Positions 46,984 through 59,761 of a stretch of 64,000 nt of DNA are shown one piece after another. The stretch is from assembly GCF_029962835.1 (NCBI RefSeq), contig NC_080577.1:4712001-4776000 (forward strand). The letters run 5' to 3'. The notes below the pieces were generated by a model that searched no databases, was not told the DNA's origin, and saw only the letters and a list, made by a program, of their open reading frames with translations. The stretch comes from Magnolia sinica. Lineage: Eukaryota > Streptophyta > Magnoliopsida > Magnoliales > Magnoliaceae. A program made the position numbers and the translations under genes. Each line of letters starts with the position of its first letter. The first letter of the stretch is position 1.

Positions 46984-48630
46984 AGATCGTCAGTGATATC
47001 TGATTTCCCAATCCAATGTGCAAGGTGCCAGCCCAGCTGCCCATCCTATACAGACGGCACAAAAGTAACTTGTGTACATTGGAGGTAGAACTTTCTCCAA
47101 TGAAGCAGCAGGTAGCGGAATCGAAGGGATAGCCCCTTTATTTTAGAACTGTATACAGAAAAATAAACTGTAGTGATTCATCTCCCTCTGCCAACACACA
47201 ACTATCCATTATGTTCAAATTGTGGTCCCATGGTGGATGGAGAAAAAAAAATAATCTAAAATCCCAATGATACGTCAATCCTAACCATCCAATTAATGGA
47301 TATCCAACAAATGTTTTAACTTAAAATAGTGAACACAACAAATTTAAAAGAAAACAAATGTTGTCCGTGTAATTGTTTCAGTTAAACATTCTATGAGTTC
47401 CATTGTGGATGAACCACACCTTTGTGGCTAACAGGAAATTTCCCTTTGATGTACAAAGTTTGTACATGGATGAACTTCTGTTAGCCCTGTGCGCATTTCC
47501 TTCCCATCACCACTGTCGTTTTCTTCCATCTTCACACGTGTGGAATGTGTGGGGTTCACTTTGTGGATAATATGCATCTCCCTCGACCTTATACGAGAGG
47601 TGTAGATAACGGTTTTGCATTAGCAATTTACATCGCGGAAATTGTCTATGCAGTTCATTGTGTTTAGCTATAATGTAGACTATCCTTTTTAATTTTAGTC
47701 ATGGTGAATTAATTAATTATGTTAGATTTTTCAAAAGCCATACCTTTTTTGTGCACATTAATAGTTATGGTCTATCACCTTCAAGGATAATTATAATCTT
47801 AGAGTTTTCATACTGGATTTTTATGATGAAGGGTGTAGATTGAATTTTATTATTAGAAAATAGTATGGTAATTTACTACACTTCATTACCACGATAACAA
47901 AAGAGATGTTGGAGTTAATCTCTAATTAGAATTTCTCTACAATGAATGTTTGTGAATATAGGTGTGGGATTTTTGTTTGAGAGATTCTCCCTCCTCTTTG
48001 ACTCTAGTCTAGAGAAAACTTTTCTCTTAAAAATCTTCATCCATTGGATCTAGACAATCCCATAGCATGTAGCTTTTTCTTCTCTTATAATTAAGAATTT
48101 ACATCTCTTGTTGGAATTTTTTTTTCTCCATGCATATTTTCATACAATGAAGAAAATGATTGTGGTTTCACATTCAAGACAATCTCACTTAATAAAAAAT
48201 AAATAAATTAGCATATCTTATACTTATATAAATTAATAATCTCTATTAGACAAATCACATTCTATTCAATTCTATTGATGTACCACAACCCTCACTTTTT
48301 ATTTTTTAAATTGAAGCTACAAGTTTTTTTTTTTTTTTTTTTAATAAAATGATTTTGATGGAAAGAAAGTGTTTAATTCAGTTTGCTAAAAAATTGTGTT
48401 ACCTATGGTTAAAAAGGTATATAATTTTTATCATATGATTAATTATACAAGTTTTTCTTATAAAAGCTTTGAAGTTTAAAACAAAGTTTTGCTAATTAGG
48501 GAATTGACTTAGACCAAATTAAGTCGGTCCAAGTCACAAGTCCTCAATCCTCATATATTGGTTAGGATTTGAGGATGGATTCATCATATTTTTTCTAATT
48601 CTTTACTTTAGAACTCTGTTTGGATTATAA
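46984..48630. other. Gene-free AT-rich stretch
   Basis: No gene recognised; a poly(T) run lies near 48325. Confidence 0.55.
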
Positions 48631-49135
48631 TCCATGACTCAGTGGTAGAGAGAGTGTGTTTCAATGCTAAGCTCATGAGTTTGATTACCGATGTGGGGTG
48701 GGCCCATTGTGCTGTATATATTTTATCCATGCGGTGCATTCATTTTGGCATATCATTTCATGACTAAAAAGGAGAAAGATGGAAAGTTCACGTGAACCAC
48801 ATCACAGGAAAGAGTGGGGATTGAAAGCACACCGCTGAAAACTTCCTTGGAGCAACATAAGTTTTGGATCAAGTTGATCTTTATGTTTTCCCTTCATTCA
48901 AGTTTATAGGACCTTATGAACAGGTTGAGTGGCGAATAAACACCAAGGTGAGTCTGAAAAGTTTTCAATAGTAAGAGTTAAATCCCCTCTTCTTCTTATG
49001 GTGTGGTCCACTTGAGCCTTGAATGTCTCTTTTTTTGAGTAACATGATCCAAAACTACCGTGGCTTCTAAGAAGTTCTCAATAGTAGGCTTTCAATCCCC
49101 ACTTTTTACTGTGGTTTGGTCTACTTGAGCCTTTG
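48631..49135. repeat. tRNA-like head joined to a foldback MITE body
   Basis: ATGACTCAGTGGTAGAGAGA and CATGAGTTTGATTACC resemble tRNA boxes A and B (48635-48690). The sequence then runs directly into the common foldback body (TGGGCCCATTGTGCTGTATA). It may be a SINE fragment or chance. Confidence 0.35.
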
Positions 49136-49229
49136 ATCAACCTCCTTTTGTTGTATTTGTTTCAAAATTTATATTTAAATTTGAATTTAAAATATTTTCA
49201 TTTCCCTCCACATTTGAAATTTATAATGT

Positions 49230-50044
49230 TTTGGGTTATGCGTTTTGTCCTACATCGGATTTTCTAAAGAAAATTTTCTTATATCAAAATCTTCTTGTAT
49301 ATAAGATAAGCTTTTTTGCTTTGGGGCTTGAGCCTCATTCAGGGGGCATGTGAATTTGGACCTGTAGGGGGTTATACCAATAGTTTTAATCTATGTTATT
49401 GACCACACACATGTGAACTTTGCCGTGCCGAGTCCAGCCAAGTTCGTGTGCATGTGCACGACGGGACGGGCTGAGCTGGGCACAGGTACAGGTGTCAGTG
49501 CGGGTGCGAGTGTACTCGCGTGGATGTGTGTGTGTGTATATGAGTACTTACGGGACTTTATTTGCGAGAGTCCGTTCGGTTGATCGTACCTGTTAGGTTT
49601 AAATCTAACGGACCTAACCCTTTCAAAAGGGTGCTTAATGCACCACTTCGGAGTTTATATAAAGACTTCCGTTTTAGTTTCCAAGTATGAAAAAATCATT
49701 TTTATTCTCCTCTTCTAAAAAATTCTCTTTGTTTTTCTGATTTTGGTTTTAAGTTTTTTGCTAAGTCAGCTCAACACTTTCGGGTTAAACTGCATGTGGT
49801 TCAAGCCCACGTACAGTGAGTGCACCACTGGGACCGGGTTATAGTCGTTGTATCCTGAAGGTCGATTGCTCTGGAAACCTATTACACTTGGACATTGTCC
49901 AAGGGGAGCAAATTTGATTTCAAGCCGAGTGACTCACATCACGTTTCGACTTAATTTAATAAGTATTCTTTTTCAAATTTTATTTTCTTTTTTTGGTTCT
50001 CAAATTTTTAATAGTTTATTTAATTTAACCAAATATTCCAACAC
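49230..50044 (+). mobile_element. LTR-like fossil relic, relative of 24873-25730
   Basis: Starts around TTTTGTCCTACATCGGATTT, has a TATA box (GAGTTTATATAAAGAC, about 49655) and ends near AACCAAATATTCCAACA. No interior coding domains. Boundaries are approximate. Confidence 0.5.
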
Positions 50045-50240
50045 CTTTTTAGTCTCATGCCCACAAAAAATGATTTGTCAAAATGGATGTGGGCCATGTT
50101 GATAAAACATATACGTCACGGTGTTCCCCAACTAGGTCCCCTGGTGGGTCCAGTACCCAATCCACTCCCAATCGTCTAGTACAATTGTTGTTCATCCTTC
50201 CACGTACCTTAGCATGTGAATGGTTCTGATCATTCACACA

Positions 50241-50245
50241 TTTTC
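50241..50245. repeat. Target-site duplication, left (TTTTC)
   Basis: TTTTC precedes the 5' LTR and recurs at 56116-56120 after the 3' LTR. Confidence 0.85.
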
Positions 50246-50959
50246 TGATGTAGAGCGGGTCGCGGACAGTTTCATGGCCAAGATGGATCAGAAAAGGCCC
50301 GGTCGACGACAGAAGTGATCCGGACCATCGGACCTTAGATCGGGCGTATCTCGCAATCCGGAATGAGTTAGCTGACGTAAAATATATGATTTTGGGGTAG
50401 AACGAGCTACTTTAGCCAACCAACCCCTCTACACTGGGTTGCGCAAGCCGGATTTGCGAAATACCGGTCATTTCCTTATTTTGATTCCGTTTTTACTATA
50501 AATAGTAAGTTTTAGTTTGATTATAACTCTTCATCCGTTGGGCTTTAGGAGTTGCGCCCAACGTGAAAAGAGCTTAGAATAATTAGGGGAACGGTTTGGT
50601 GAAGCCAAATAGGACACTTACTATTTTTGGCCGAAAACCTTGCGCACTAGTAGACATCACGACCGTCTATAAATAGTAAGTTTACTATTTATAGTAAGTC
50701 GCGGATTCTAGGAGTTTGAGTTGTAGTTTGATTATGATTTCTTTCCCATTGCTTGATACCCTTATTTAAAGGGTTGTGAACTCGATTTTAATGATTCATC
50801 AATCAATTTCGATTTTATTAGAATTTATTTCTATTTTCTGCTTTTCTTTCCTCGTGGATTCGAGAAGTCTCTGTGAGGAGTCCAGAGAAGTTCCGTGGAT
50901 TCGGAATAGTTATCCTCTTGAGGAAGACGGTGCTCGACCTCACGTCCTCCCCTGCATCA
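50246..50959 (+). repeat. 5' LTR of the Gypsy element (714 bp)
   Basis: TGATGTAGAGCGGGTCGCGG to CCTCCCCTGCATCA. It has a near-palindromic double TATA region at 50667-50694 (CTATAAATAGTAA and its inverse). Confidence 0.9.
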
Positions 50960-51065
50960 AAAAGACAATTATCAGCTTGACCCAAAACTTTTGCGACCCA
51001 TTAATGATCAATCACCACTGTTTTTATGGCATGGTTCACCTGATAATTTGCTCAAGATTCATATA
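50960..51065 (-). repeat. Fragment of the host foldback repeat in the Gypsy leader
   Basis: ATCAGCTTGACCCAAAACTT and CAATCACCACTGTTTTTATG match the body of the dispersed foldback MITE. So the leader between LTR and gag carries a piece of another element. Confidence 0.6.
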
Positions 51066-54000
51066 AGCTTTGACGCTCATCCCATTAAAATCTATCTCTA
51101 AGTAATTGACTTTGTTTTACTCAAGTGTTTTTAATAAAAAGTCCCAATTAATCGCCCGGATCGTAGGATAGTACTGACGGTGCATCCAAGGGTCATTCCT
51201 GGGGGCTCCGGTGAGGAGGAAATTGACGACATACTCTTCCAACATCCCAGACATGGCGGTGATCGAGTAGATCGAGCGGATCGAGAATTCAAGATGAGGG
51301 TTGATATTCCTAGCTTGATGGTCAATTACACATTGAGGATTTCCTCGATTGGCTTTCGAAAGTTGAGTGATTTTTGACTATATGGACATCCACGAAGTAA
51401 AGAAGGTCAAGCTTGTGGCCTATAAGTTGAAAGGAGGAGCTTCACTTGGTGGGAACAATCGCAACTCGCGCGAACCAGCACGAAAGCACCAATCCGCACT
51501 GGCAACGGATGGATGAAGAGCTACTACGTGCCCGATTCCTCCCTAGCGATTACGATCGGTATTATTCCAACAATACCAAAATTGTCGGCGGGGTAGTCGG
51601 TCGGTGAGAGAATACGCAGAAGAATTTTACCGCTGGCGCGTAACGATTTGGTCGAGACTGAATCGCAGCAAGTCGCCCGATTCAACGGTGGATTGCGTAT
51701 GGCTATCCAGGATCGGGTCCAGATGCAGTCCGTCTGGACGATGAATGATGCGATCAAGTTGGCTACTCGTGCAGAAGTGCAACTTGAACGTCCTAACACA
51801 CGGACCTATCCTACTGCAAGGATTCCTGTGGCAGGTCTGCCCCAGGGAACTGCACAGCCTAAAGGGAAGGAGCCCGTAGGAGCACGCACTCAACCTCCTA
51901 CGTTTGAGAACCGAGATCAGGGAAGTGGGCAAGCTAGACCTCAAAGGGGCGTATCGACTGCTGCTGGCCCAAGTAGAATCCCGAACCCCTATGCTCGGCC
52001 AAGGCCCGATAACTGCTATCGTTGTGGCCAACCGGGCCACCTATCAAATACTTGTCCCCAGCGAAAAGTGGCAAACCTCGCCATCAATGATGGTAGTGCT
52101 GATAACGCTTATGAAGATCCAGATATTGAAGAACAGGAGCATACCACCGAGGACGAAGCAGATGATTCAGGTTGGGTTCAGCAAGATCACGGCGAGTCGC
52201 TTGTCGTGAGGCGACTTTTATATGCGCCAAGAAAAGAAGTGCATCCACAGCGGCATAACATCTTCCGCACTAGGTGTACGGTGAATCGAAAGGTTTGCGA
52301 CGTGATCATTGATAGTGGGAGTAGCGAGAACATCGTTTCCAAGGTCATGGTGGAAAAATTGCAATTGAAAACGGAGCGTCATCCCTCTCCATATACAATC
52401 GGTTGGATCAAGAAGGTCAGCGAAACAAAGGTAACTGAACGGTGCACCATATCCTTTTCAATTGGCAAACATTATAAGGATGAAGTAGTATGCGATGTGG
52501 TCGACATGGAAGCATGTCACATACTACTCGGTCGGCCCGGGATCCGACCGTGATGCCACTCATAAAGGGCGAGATAATATATATATCTTCGTCAAGGACG
52601 GCCGAAAGACCATATTGGCCCCTATGGATCCAGAGGGACCACCTGAAACTTCTAAAGTGGAGGGCCGTTTTCTCTTAACCATACGGGACTTCGTGGAAGA
52701 ATCAAAGGAAACAGGACAGACTTATGCATTAATTGTAAAAGGGGAAGAACTCGAGCCTACCAACATCCCTGAAATACTAAGGCCCCTGCTACATGAATTC
52801 AAAGAAATCTGGCCCGATGACCTTCCCGATGGGTTACCCCCATGCGGGATATCCAACACCATATCGACTTTGTCCCCTGGGTCCAATTTACCGAATCGTC
52901 CCCATTATCGAATGAGTCCGAATGAGTGCGAGATTCTGCAGGGGACAAGTAGAGGAGTTGATCCGTAAGGGTCTTATTCGGGAGAGCATGAGTCCATGTG
53001 CTGTACCAGCTCTATTAACTCCTATGAAAGTTGGGTGTTGGTGCATGTGTGTTGACAGCAGTGCCATCAACAAAATCACCATAAAATACAGGTTTCCTAT
53101 ACCACGGTTGGACGATATGCTGGACATGCTAGAGGGTGCAAAAATATTCTCTAAATTGGACCTAAGGAGCGGCTACCATCAGATTCGAATACGGTCGGGT
53201 GATGAGTGGAAAACAGCCTTTAAAACGAAGGAAGGATTATACGAATGGATGGTCATGCCCTTCGGGCTTTCGAATGCGCCTAGCACATTTATGAGATTGA
53301 TGAACCAAGTTCTGAAACCTTTCATTGGGCGGTTCGTTGTGGTTTACTTCGATGATATTTTGATATACAGTCAAGACGAAACCACCCATATGGAACACCT
53401 CAAGAAGGTCCTTCAAGTGCTCACTAAAAATAAACTGTATCTCAATTTAAAAAAGTGCAGCTTCATGACTGATAGCCTATTGTTTCTGGGTTTTGTCGTC
53501 ACATCCACGGGCATTCGGGTGGATGAGGAAAAGGTGAAGGCAATCAGAGAATGGCCGGTTCCTACAAATATTCACGAAGTGCGAAGTTTTCATGGACTGG
53601 CGACATTCTATCGTCGGTTCGTGAAAATTTTCAGTACCATTGTGTCACCAATCACAGATTGCATGAAGAAAGGGCAGTTTCAGTGGACTGACGAAGCCGA
53701 CAGGAGCTTTGCCGAAATCAAGCGCAGATTATCTACGACCCCGGTTCTTGTACTTCCCAACTTCGACAAACTATTTGAAGTCGAATGTGATGCCTCATAT
53801 GTCGGAATTGGAGGAGTTTTGTCTCAAGAAGGTAGGCCGGTAGCCTTCTACAGCGAGAAACTTAGCGATGCACGTAAGAAGTGGTCCACATATGAGATCG
53901 AGTTATACGCGGTGGTCCAAGCACTGTGGCATTGGCGACATTATTTGATTCAAAGGGAATTCATACTTTACACGGACCATCAAGCTCTCAAATTCATTAA

Positions 54001-55404
54001 TAGTCAAGCTAACATTAACCGTGTGCATGCTAGGTGGATCTCGTTTTTGCAGGAATTCACGTTCGTACTAAAACATAAGTCAGGGCAACAGAACAAGGTA
54101 GCTGATGCACTGAGTCGCCGCGCAACTTTGTTAGTCACCATGAGCAATGAGGTTGTCGGGTTCGAGCGCCTCAAAGACATATATGCCGATGACGACGACT
54201 TCAAGGACGCATGGGTTAGATGCCAAGAAGGTCACCCCGGTGACTTACATATGCAAGATGGGTTCTTTTTCAAGGGAAATCGATTGTGCATCCCAAACAG
54301 TTCGCTAAGGGAACAGATAATCCAAGAGCTACATGAAGGTGGCCTTAGTGGACACCTTGGGCTAGACAAGACGCGAGCTCTTGTGGAAGAACGGTATTAC
54401 TGGCCGCAATTGGTACGTGATGAGGCAGTCCAACGTTGTTATATTTGCAAGACCTCTAAGGGGCAATCTCATAATACAGGCCTTTACACTCCGTTACCCG
54501 TGCCTGACGGCCCTTGGGAGGATTTATCTATGGACTTCGTGCTTGGTCTCCCACGAACACAACGCGGCATGGATTCAGTGTTCGCGGTAGTAGATCGTTT
54601 CTCCAAAATGGCGCACTTTATTCCATGCAAGAAGACTCTCGATGCAACACACGTGGCGAATCTATTCTTCAGAGAAATTGCGCGGCTACATGGGGTTCCT
54701 AAGACTATTACTTCTGACCATGACACGAAGTTCATAAGCCACTTTTGGCGGACTTTGTGGACTCGATTCGATACACGACTTCAGTTCAGCGGCGCCTACC
54801 ACCCACAGACTGACGGTCAAACTGAGGTTGTGAATCGCACGTTGGGAAACCTCCTTCGATGTATTTCAGGAGAAAAACCGAAGCAGTGGGATTTGGCTTT
54901 GTCTCAAGCGGAGTTTGCGTTTAACAACATGGTGAACCGCTCGACAGGAAAATTCCCGTTCCAAGTTATTTATGGACGAGTCCCTCGCCACACACTAGAC
55001 TTGGTCCCTCTGCCCAAGCTCCTAGGCATGAGCATTGCAGCGGAACATATGGCTGACAAGATCATGGGCATTCATGCGGAAGTACAAACCAAGTTACATG
55101 CCTCGAACGAAAAATACAAGGAGCAAGCCGACAAGCATCGGCGACAAAAAGTGTTCGAGGTGGGTGACCAAGTAATGGTCCATCTGCGCAAAGAACGATT
55201 TTCGACCGGAACGTACAACAAGTTGAAGAATAAAAAGATTAGACCGGTACCAATCATCCGAAAGATCAATGACAACGCTCATGTTGTTGATCTTCCAGAT
55301 GACATGGCGATCTCACGGACTTTCAACGTCGCGGACTTGTTCGAGTATCATGAACCAGCGCATGATGAGAACTCGAGGACGAGTTCTTTTGAAGTGGAGG
55401 GGCT

Positions 55405-56115
55405 TGATGTAGAGAGGGTCGCGACGGTTTCATGGCCAAGATGGATCGAGGAAGGCCTGTCGACGACAGAAGTGATCGGACCATCGTACCTTAGATCGGG
55501 AGTATCTCGGATTCCGGAATGAGTTAGGCGACGTAAAATATATGATTTTGGGGTAGAGCGCAGCTACTTTAGCCAACCAACCCTCTACACCAGGTTTTGC
55601 AAGCCGGATGTGCGAAATACCGGTCAGTTCCTTATTGTGATTCCGTTTTTACTATAAATAGTAAGTTTTAGTTTGATTATAACTCTTCATCCGTTGGGCT
55701 TTAGGAGTTGCGCCCAACGTGAAAAGAGCTTAGAATAATTAGGGGAACGGTTTGGTGAAGCCAAATAGGACACTTACTATTTTTGGCCGAAAACCTTGCG
55801 CACTAGTAGACATCACGACCGTCTATAAATAGTAAGTTTACTATTTATAGTAAGTCGCGGATTCTAGGAGTTTGAGTTGTAGTTTGATTATGATTTCTTT
55901 CCCATTGCTTGATACCCTTATTTAAAGGGTTGTGAACTCGATTTTAATGATTCATCAATCAATTTCGATTTTATTAGAATTTATTTCTATTTTCTGCTTT
56001 TCTTTCCTCGTGGATTCGAGAAGTCTCTGTGAGGAGTCCAGAGAAGTTCCGTGGATTCGGAATAGTTATCCTCTTGAGGAAGACGGTGCTCGACCTCACG
56101 TCCTCCCCTGCGTCA
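55405..56115 (+). repeat. 3' LTR of the Gypsy element (711 bp)
   Basis: Preceded by the polypurine tract GAAGTGGAGGGGCT. About 26 differences from the 5' LTR fall in the first ~245 bp, and only one in the remaining ~468 bp. Confidence 0.9.
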
Positions 56116-56120
56116 TTTTC

Positions 56121-56460
56121 CATGCTGGCACATGTGCGATGAAAATTCACATTCCAAGTAATCGAGCATACGTAGCAGTCTCAAGTAACGAAACGTTACA
56201 TCAATTGGACAGATGTTTCCACCGTCCGTGCATAGACAGTTCAACAGGAACGGCCGCAGATTGCGTCCTGCCCTTGTAAGGACGGACTTAGTCCTCGATC
56301 ACTGTAGGGTATATCCATTCAATGTACCACCATATTACCAACAAAGCATGGCATTAATCTTATCCCATGGCAACAGAGGATAATCCCTGCCATGGGTAAT
56401 AATTATGTTTTTTGAATCCCATCCCACCTAATCCCTTTTAATCCCACTGCCCAAACACGC
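56121..56460. other. Short gene-free flank of the Gypsy element
   Basis: Contains a foldback tip (GCAGATTGCGTCC at about 56253) and a MITE end CCCAAACACGCCCTTAG (about 56448-56464). No gene. Confidence 0.5.
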
Positions 56461-58060
56461 CCTTAGTTCATGAGCATGAAAAAGAGGGAGATCTAAGGCT
56501 TAAGTGGGCCACACCATGGTAAGCATTGGTGATATGATGCCCCCTGCTGAAACCTCCGTGGAGTCTTCCCTGATTTTTATTTTCCATCTGCCGTGTTCAT
56601 TGGGGTATACAGACGTTGATGAAGAGAAAACACAAATATTAGCTGGCTCAAAACTTTCTATGTTTTTACCTAGTTAAACTCTACTATGTGGTCTACCTGA
56701 CCCTTGGATCTGCCTTATTTTTGAACTTGTATTATAAAAGAATTTATCAAAATTGATAAAACACACACATCACTGTGGGCCCCACAGAGCCCCTGCAGGG
56801 CAGGACAGAACAGAACAGGCCAATTTCTTTTAAGAAGAGGATTGCGTGGTGGCTCGCACCTCTTAACCACATCGTCCCAGGACTTAGGGAGGTCCACTGT
56901 GATGTATGTGTTTTATCCATGCTATACATCCATTTTGTTGGATTATTTTAAAGCATTAGTCCAAAATTGAGTACATCCAAAGTTCAAGTGGACCACATAA
57001 GCGGTAAGGATTGAACTTCTATTTTGAGGCATTAGTTCAAAATTGAGCATATGAAAAGTTCAAGTGGACCACGACACGGGAAGACGGTGGGGATTGAACT
57101 TCTACTGTTGGAAACTTCTAGCCATGTAGAATTTGGACCGAGCTTATATTTATGTTTTCACTCCCGTCTTGACACGTATGACTTTAGAAATAGATTGGAT
57201 GACAAATAAATATTAATGTGGACCTGCGAAGGTTTCAACGGTGGATGTCATTATCCTACCTGTTTTCCGTTGTGTGGTCCAATTGAGCTTTGTATGCTTA
57301 AATCTCTAGCATGGCACCATGTAACCACGTGGATAGAGCACCTCCATCATGGTCGGCTCCAGGCATCATGTAACCTGGCATTGTGGTCACCACGCAATCC
57401 GTATCCTTTTTTTTTTTTTTGTTAACCATCAGATTATCGGCCGTTGTGTTTCAAAGGACGCGATGATGAAAATTGATGGGCGGGCAGGATGGTCCATTAA
57501 ATGCGATTTGAAGCCGTGGGCCATCTCGAGATGAGAGCCAACCGTACTTGCCTTTAACCCGGGGCATGTAACTCCAAGCACTGGGGCCGACGGTGATGTT
57601 TGTGCCTCGTGTAAATCCAAGCTCTGTGGGCCCATCATGATGTTTCTGCTATATTCTCTCCGTCCACGAGTTTCGTTAGTTTATTTTTGGACATGAGCCC
57701 AAACATGAAGGAGATCCAACACTCCAATGAGCCACGTCAGAAGAAACAGTGGCGGTTGAACAACTACCATTGAAACTTTCTCGGGGAAAATAAGTTTAGT
57801 ATGAGGCTGATATTTGTAATTTCCCGCATTCCCATGGGAATCAGCTCATGAACGGTTTGGATAGCAGTTCCCCAGGCAGGTTTCAGAGTAGAGCTTTTCC
57901 ATCTTCCCCTATGTGGCCCAGTTGAGTTTTGGATCTCCTCCATGTTTGAGATCGTCCGAAAATGAACTGGCAAAACATACGGGCGGTGTGGATAAAAAAA
58001 CAAAATTATGGTGGGCCCCACTTATTTGGGAGTGCAGGAGATTGCCGTAACCCCGAGTCA
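56460..58060. repeat. Three foldback MITE bodies
   Basis: Bodies at about 56.46-56.80, 56.89-57.30 and 57.60-58.05 kb, each with TCAAGTGGACCAC and CATGATGT-type arms. A poly(T) run lies at 57408-57421. No gene. Confidence 0.72.
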
Positions 58061-58159
58061 CTGACAAGTCGCATCCCACGAGATCCACAGCGTCAGCTGC
58101 CACATGCCTGGCAGACAAAAGGCCCCTTGTAGATCCAACGCGTCGGATCAGATAAGCCC

Positions 58160-58496
58160 TTGATACCCTAGATGTTATGAAGAACACATGCACACGTTGG
58201 TTCTACAGGTGGGTGATGGACCGCGTACCTACGTCTAAACTGTCCAGATTGTTACTCCATTCGCTGATCAGTGGAAAGCTACTATCTGAATTAGGACCGT
58301 GGCCTGCTTTGATTTTAATCTACCAGATTACGTCCACGATCGTACACGTACCGAATACATCACCATAATTACCTGTTTCTAATACAAATACAGTTGTTCC
58401 CGCTATTTGGACGGTTCAGATTGAGTTAATCCGTGCTACGTAGACAGTGACGAGTGCATGCGTGTAGAATGCTCACAGTCTACCAGAGTATCAATT
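58160..58496. mobile_element. MITE, 'TTTGATACTCT' family, copy 3
   Basis: Left end TTGATACCCTAGATGTTATG; right end the inverse GTCTACCAGAGTATCAA. More diverged than copies 1 and 2. Confidence 0.55.
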
Positions 58497-59357
58497 GATT
58501 TTATTTTTAAATTTTAGATGCCACCTTTTACCCGGCGTCTTTTAACAGCGCTCCCAAATTTTACTTTTCCAAAGTAGGCCATTCTAGACGGACATACTAT
58601 TTGCAGGCGAAAATACCGCTGCATTTATAAACTATGGCTACGAATTATAACCGTAGCCATAGGTGTTTAGCCACCGTTAATACAAGGTATTTCGTTTGCA
58701 ATCGTGTGTCCGTACAGGATGGCTTACTTTGGCAAAGTAAAGTTTGGGAGTGCTGTAAAAAGTCGTCGGGTAAAAGGTGGCGTCTACAATGGTCAATTTC
58801 TCTTTTACCTTCTTTCTTGTTTTGCCATTTTGCGTGAAGTAAACTGGAAGCTCGTCTCCGGCTCGTTAGCTGAGGGTTTTTCTTTTTTAATAAATAAAAT
58901 AATAAATCTTAGTATTCTCGTACGTGTGAGATGGAAGAGAATGCACGGTTGTACGCAACTACGCATATAAAACACTTATCACGGATGTAAGATCCAGACC
59001 GTCCAACATTTAGACCGTACTGTGTTTATTCGTTTCACTTGTGATGGAACCAAAATAATATGACAAAAATGGACGGGTGGAAAAGTATCAACGGTTCATA
59101 TTCAATTATATCATTAGCATACCAGTAAAGCCAACTTCCACTCTACTTTCCCCATCTGATTTAGCTGTTGGGTCCCATCATATGAATAATCAAATCTTCC
59201 ACACAAGAAGCACGTGTATACTTTGATGCTCCACGTCCATCTCATGCGAGCGGTTACACTAAACATTCCATGGGGCCAAAAAGGGCTACCAACTGCTGGA
59301 CACGCGTCGATTTCCCATTCGCTAATAGTGGGGAAAGTCCGTGAGGAGAGAAGAAGT
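58497..59357. other. Gene-free stretch upstream of the IQD exon
   Basis: No gene recognised. Confidence 0.5.
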
Positions 59358-59745
59358 TCGATACTCTGTCAGGAAGTGATATATGGTACGCAGGCACTAA
59401 GATTTTACTTAGGAAATATATGCACCGGAGAAATTTGATTAAAAATAACCCGTCCAAAATGTGTGTAACCGTTCACATGTATCTTGAAAAAGAAATTAAG
59501 CTTTTATTTTCATGTAATTATTAAATTGATGGGAATTCATTGGACGGCCAGCAATGGTTTTTATTCCAAAGAAACAATGGCTACGATTCGGAGAGAATAT
59601 TTTTCAACCAATCTAATTTTGTTACTGTAAATTATCAAAACTGTTTAATACAAACTTTTCAGTTCAATGTGAGTTAATATATGCCACGTGTACCGTTTCT
59701 ATGTGCATGCGTATCAAGTGTCATACACCGCCAGAGTATCAAATA
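59358..59745. mobile_element. MITE, 'TTTGATACTCT' family, copy 4, abutting the IQD 5' region
   Basis: Left end CGATACTCTGTCAGGAAGTG; right end the inverse CACCGCCAGAGTATCAAA. The right end lies a few tens of bases before the pyrimidine-rich presumed 5' UTR. Confidence 0.65.
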
Positions 59746-59761
59746 ACTCCCCCGTGAAAAA

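Larger units (their letters stand above)
50246..56115 (+). mobile_element. Fossil Ty3/Gypsy LTR retrotransposon (chromovirus, possibly CRM-like)
   Basis: Both LTRs and a TTTTC target duplication are present. Parts in Gypsy order: gag (about 51.2-52.1 kb) with a CCHC knuckle YRCGQPGHLSNTC, protease with IIDSGSSENIV (about 52.3), reverse transcriptase with YFDDILIYS (53.0-53.5), RNase H (53.76-54.1), integrase HHCC and DDE core (54.3-55.0) and a C-terminal tail ending [12 protein letters not shown]. The reading frame runs past the LTR start. By family knowledge a tail entering the 3' LTR and no canonical chromodomain are reported in CRM elements; the lineage is my inference. It is broken by a few changes, mostly in the gag-protease part. 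The pol part looks well kept. Confidence 0.92.

Noticed and set aside
48631-48695. Possible tRNA gene
   Set aside because: Box A- and B-like motifs are present, but no acceptor-stem pairing or anticodon arm can be drawn. It fits a SINE head at best.
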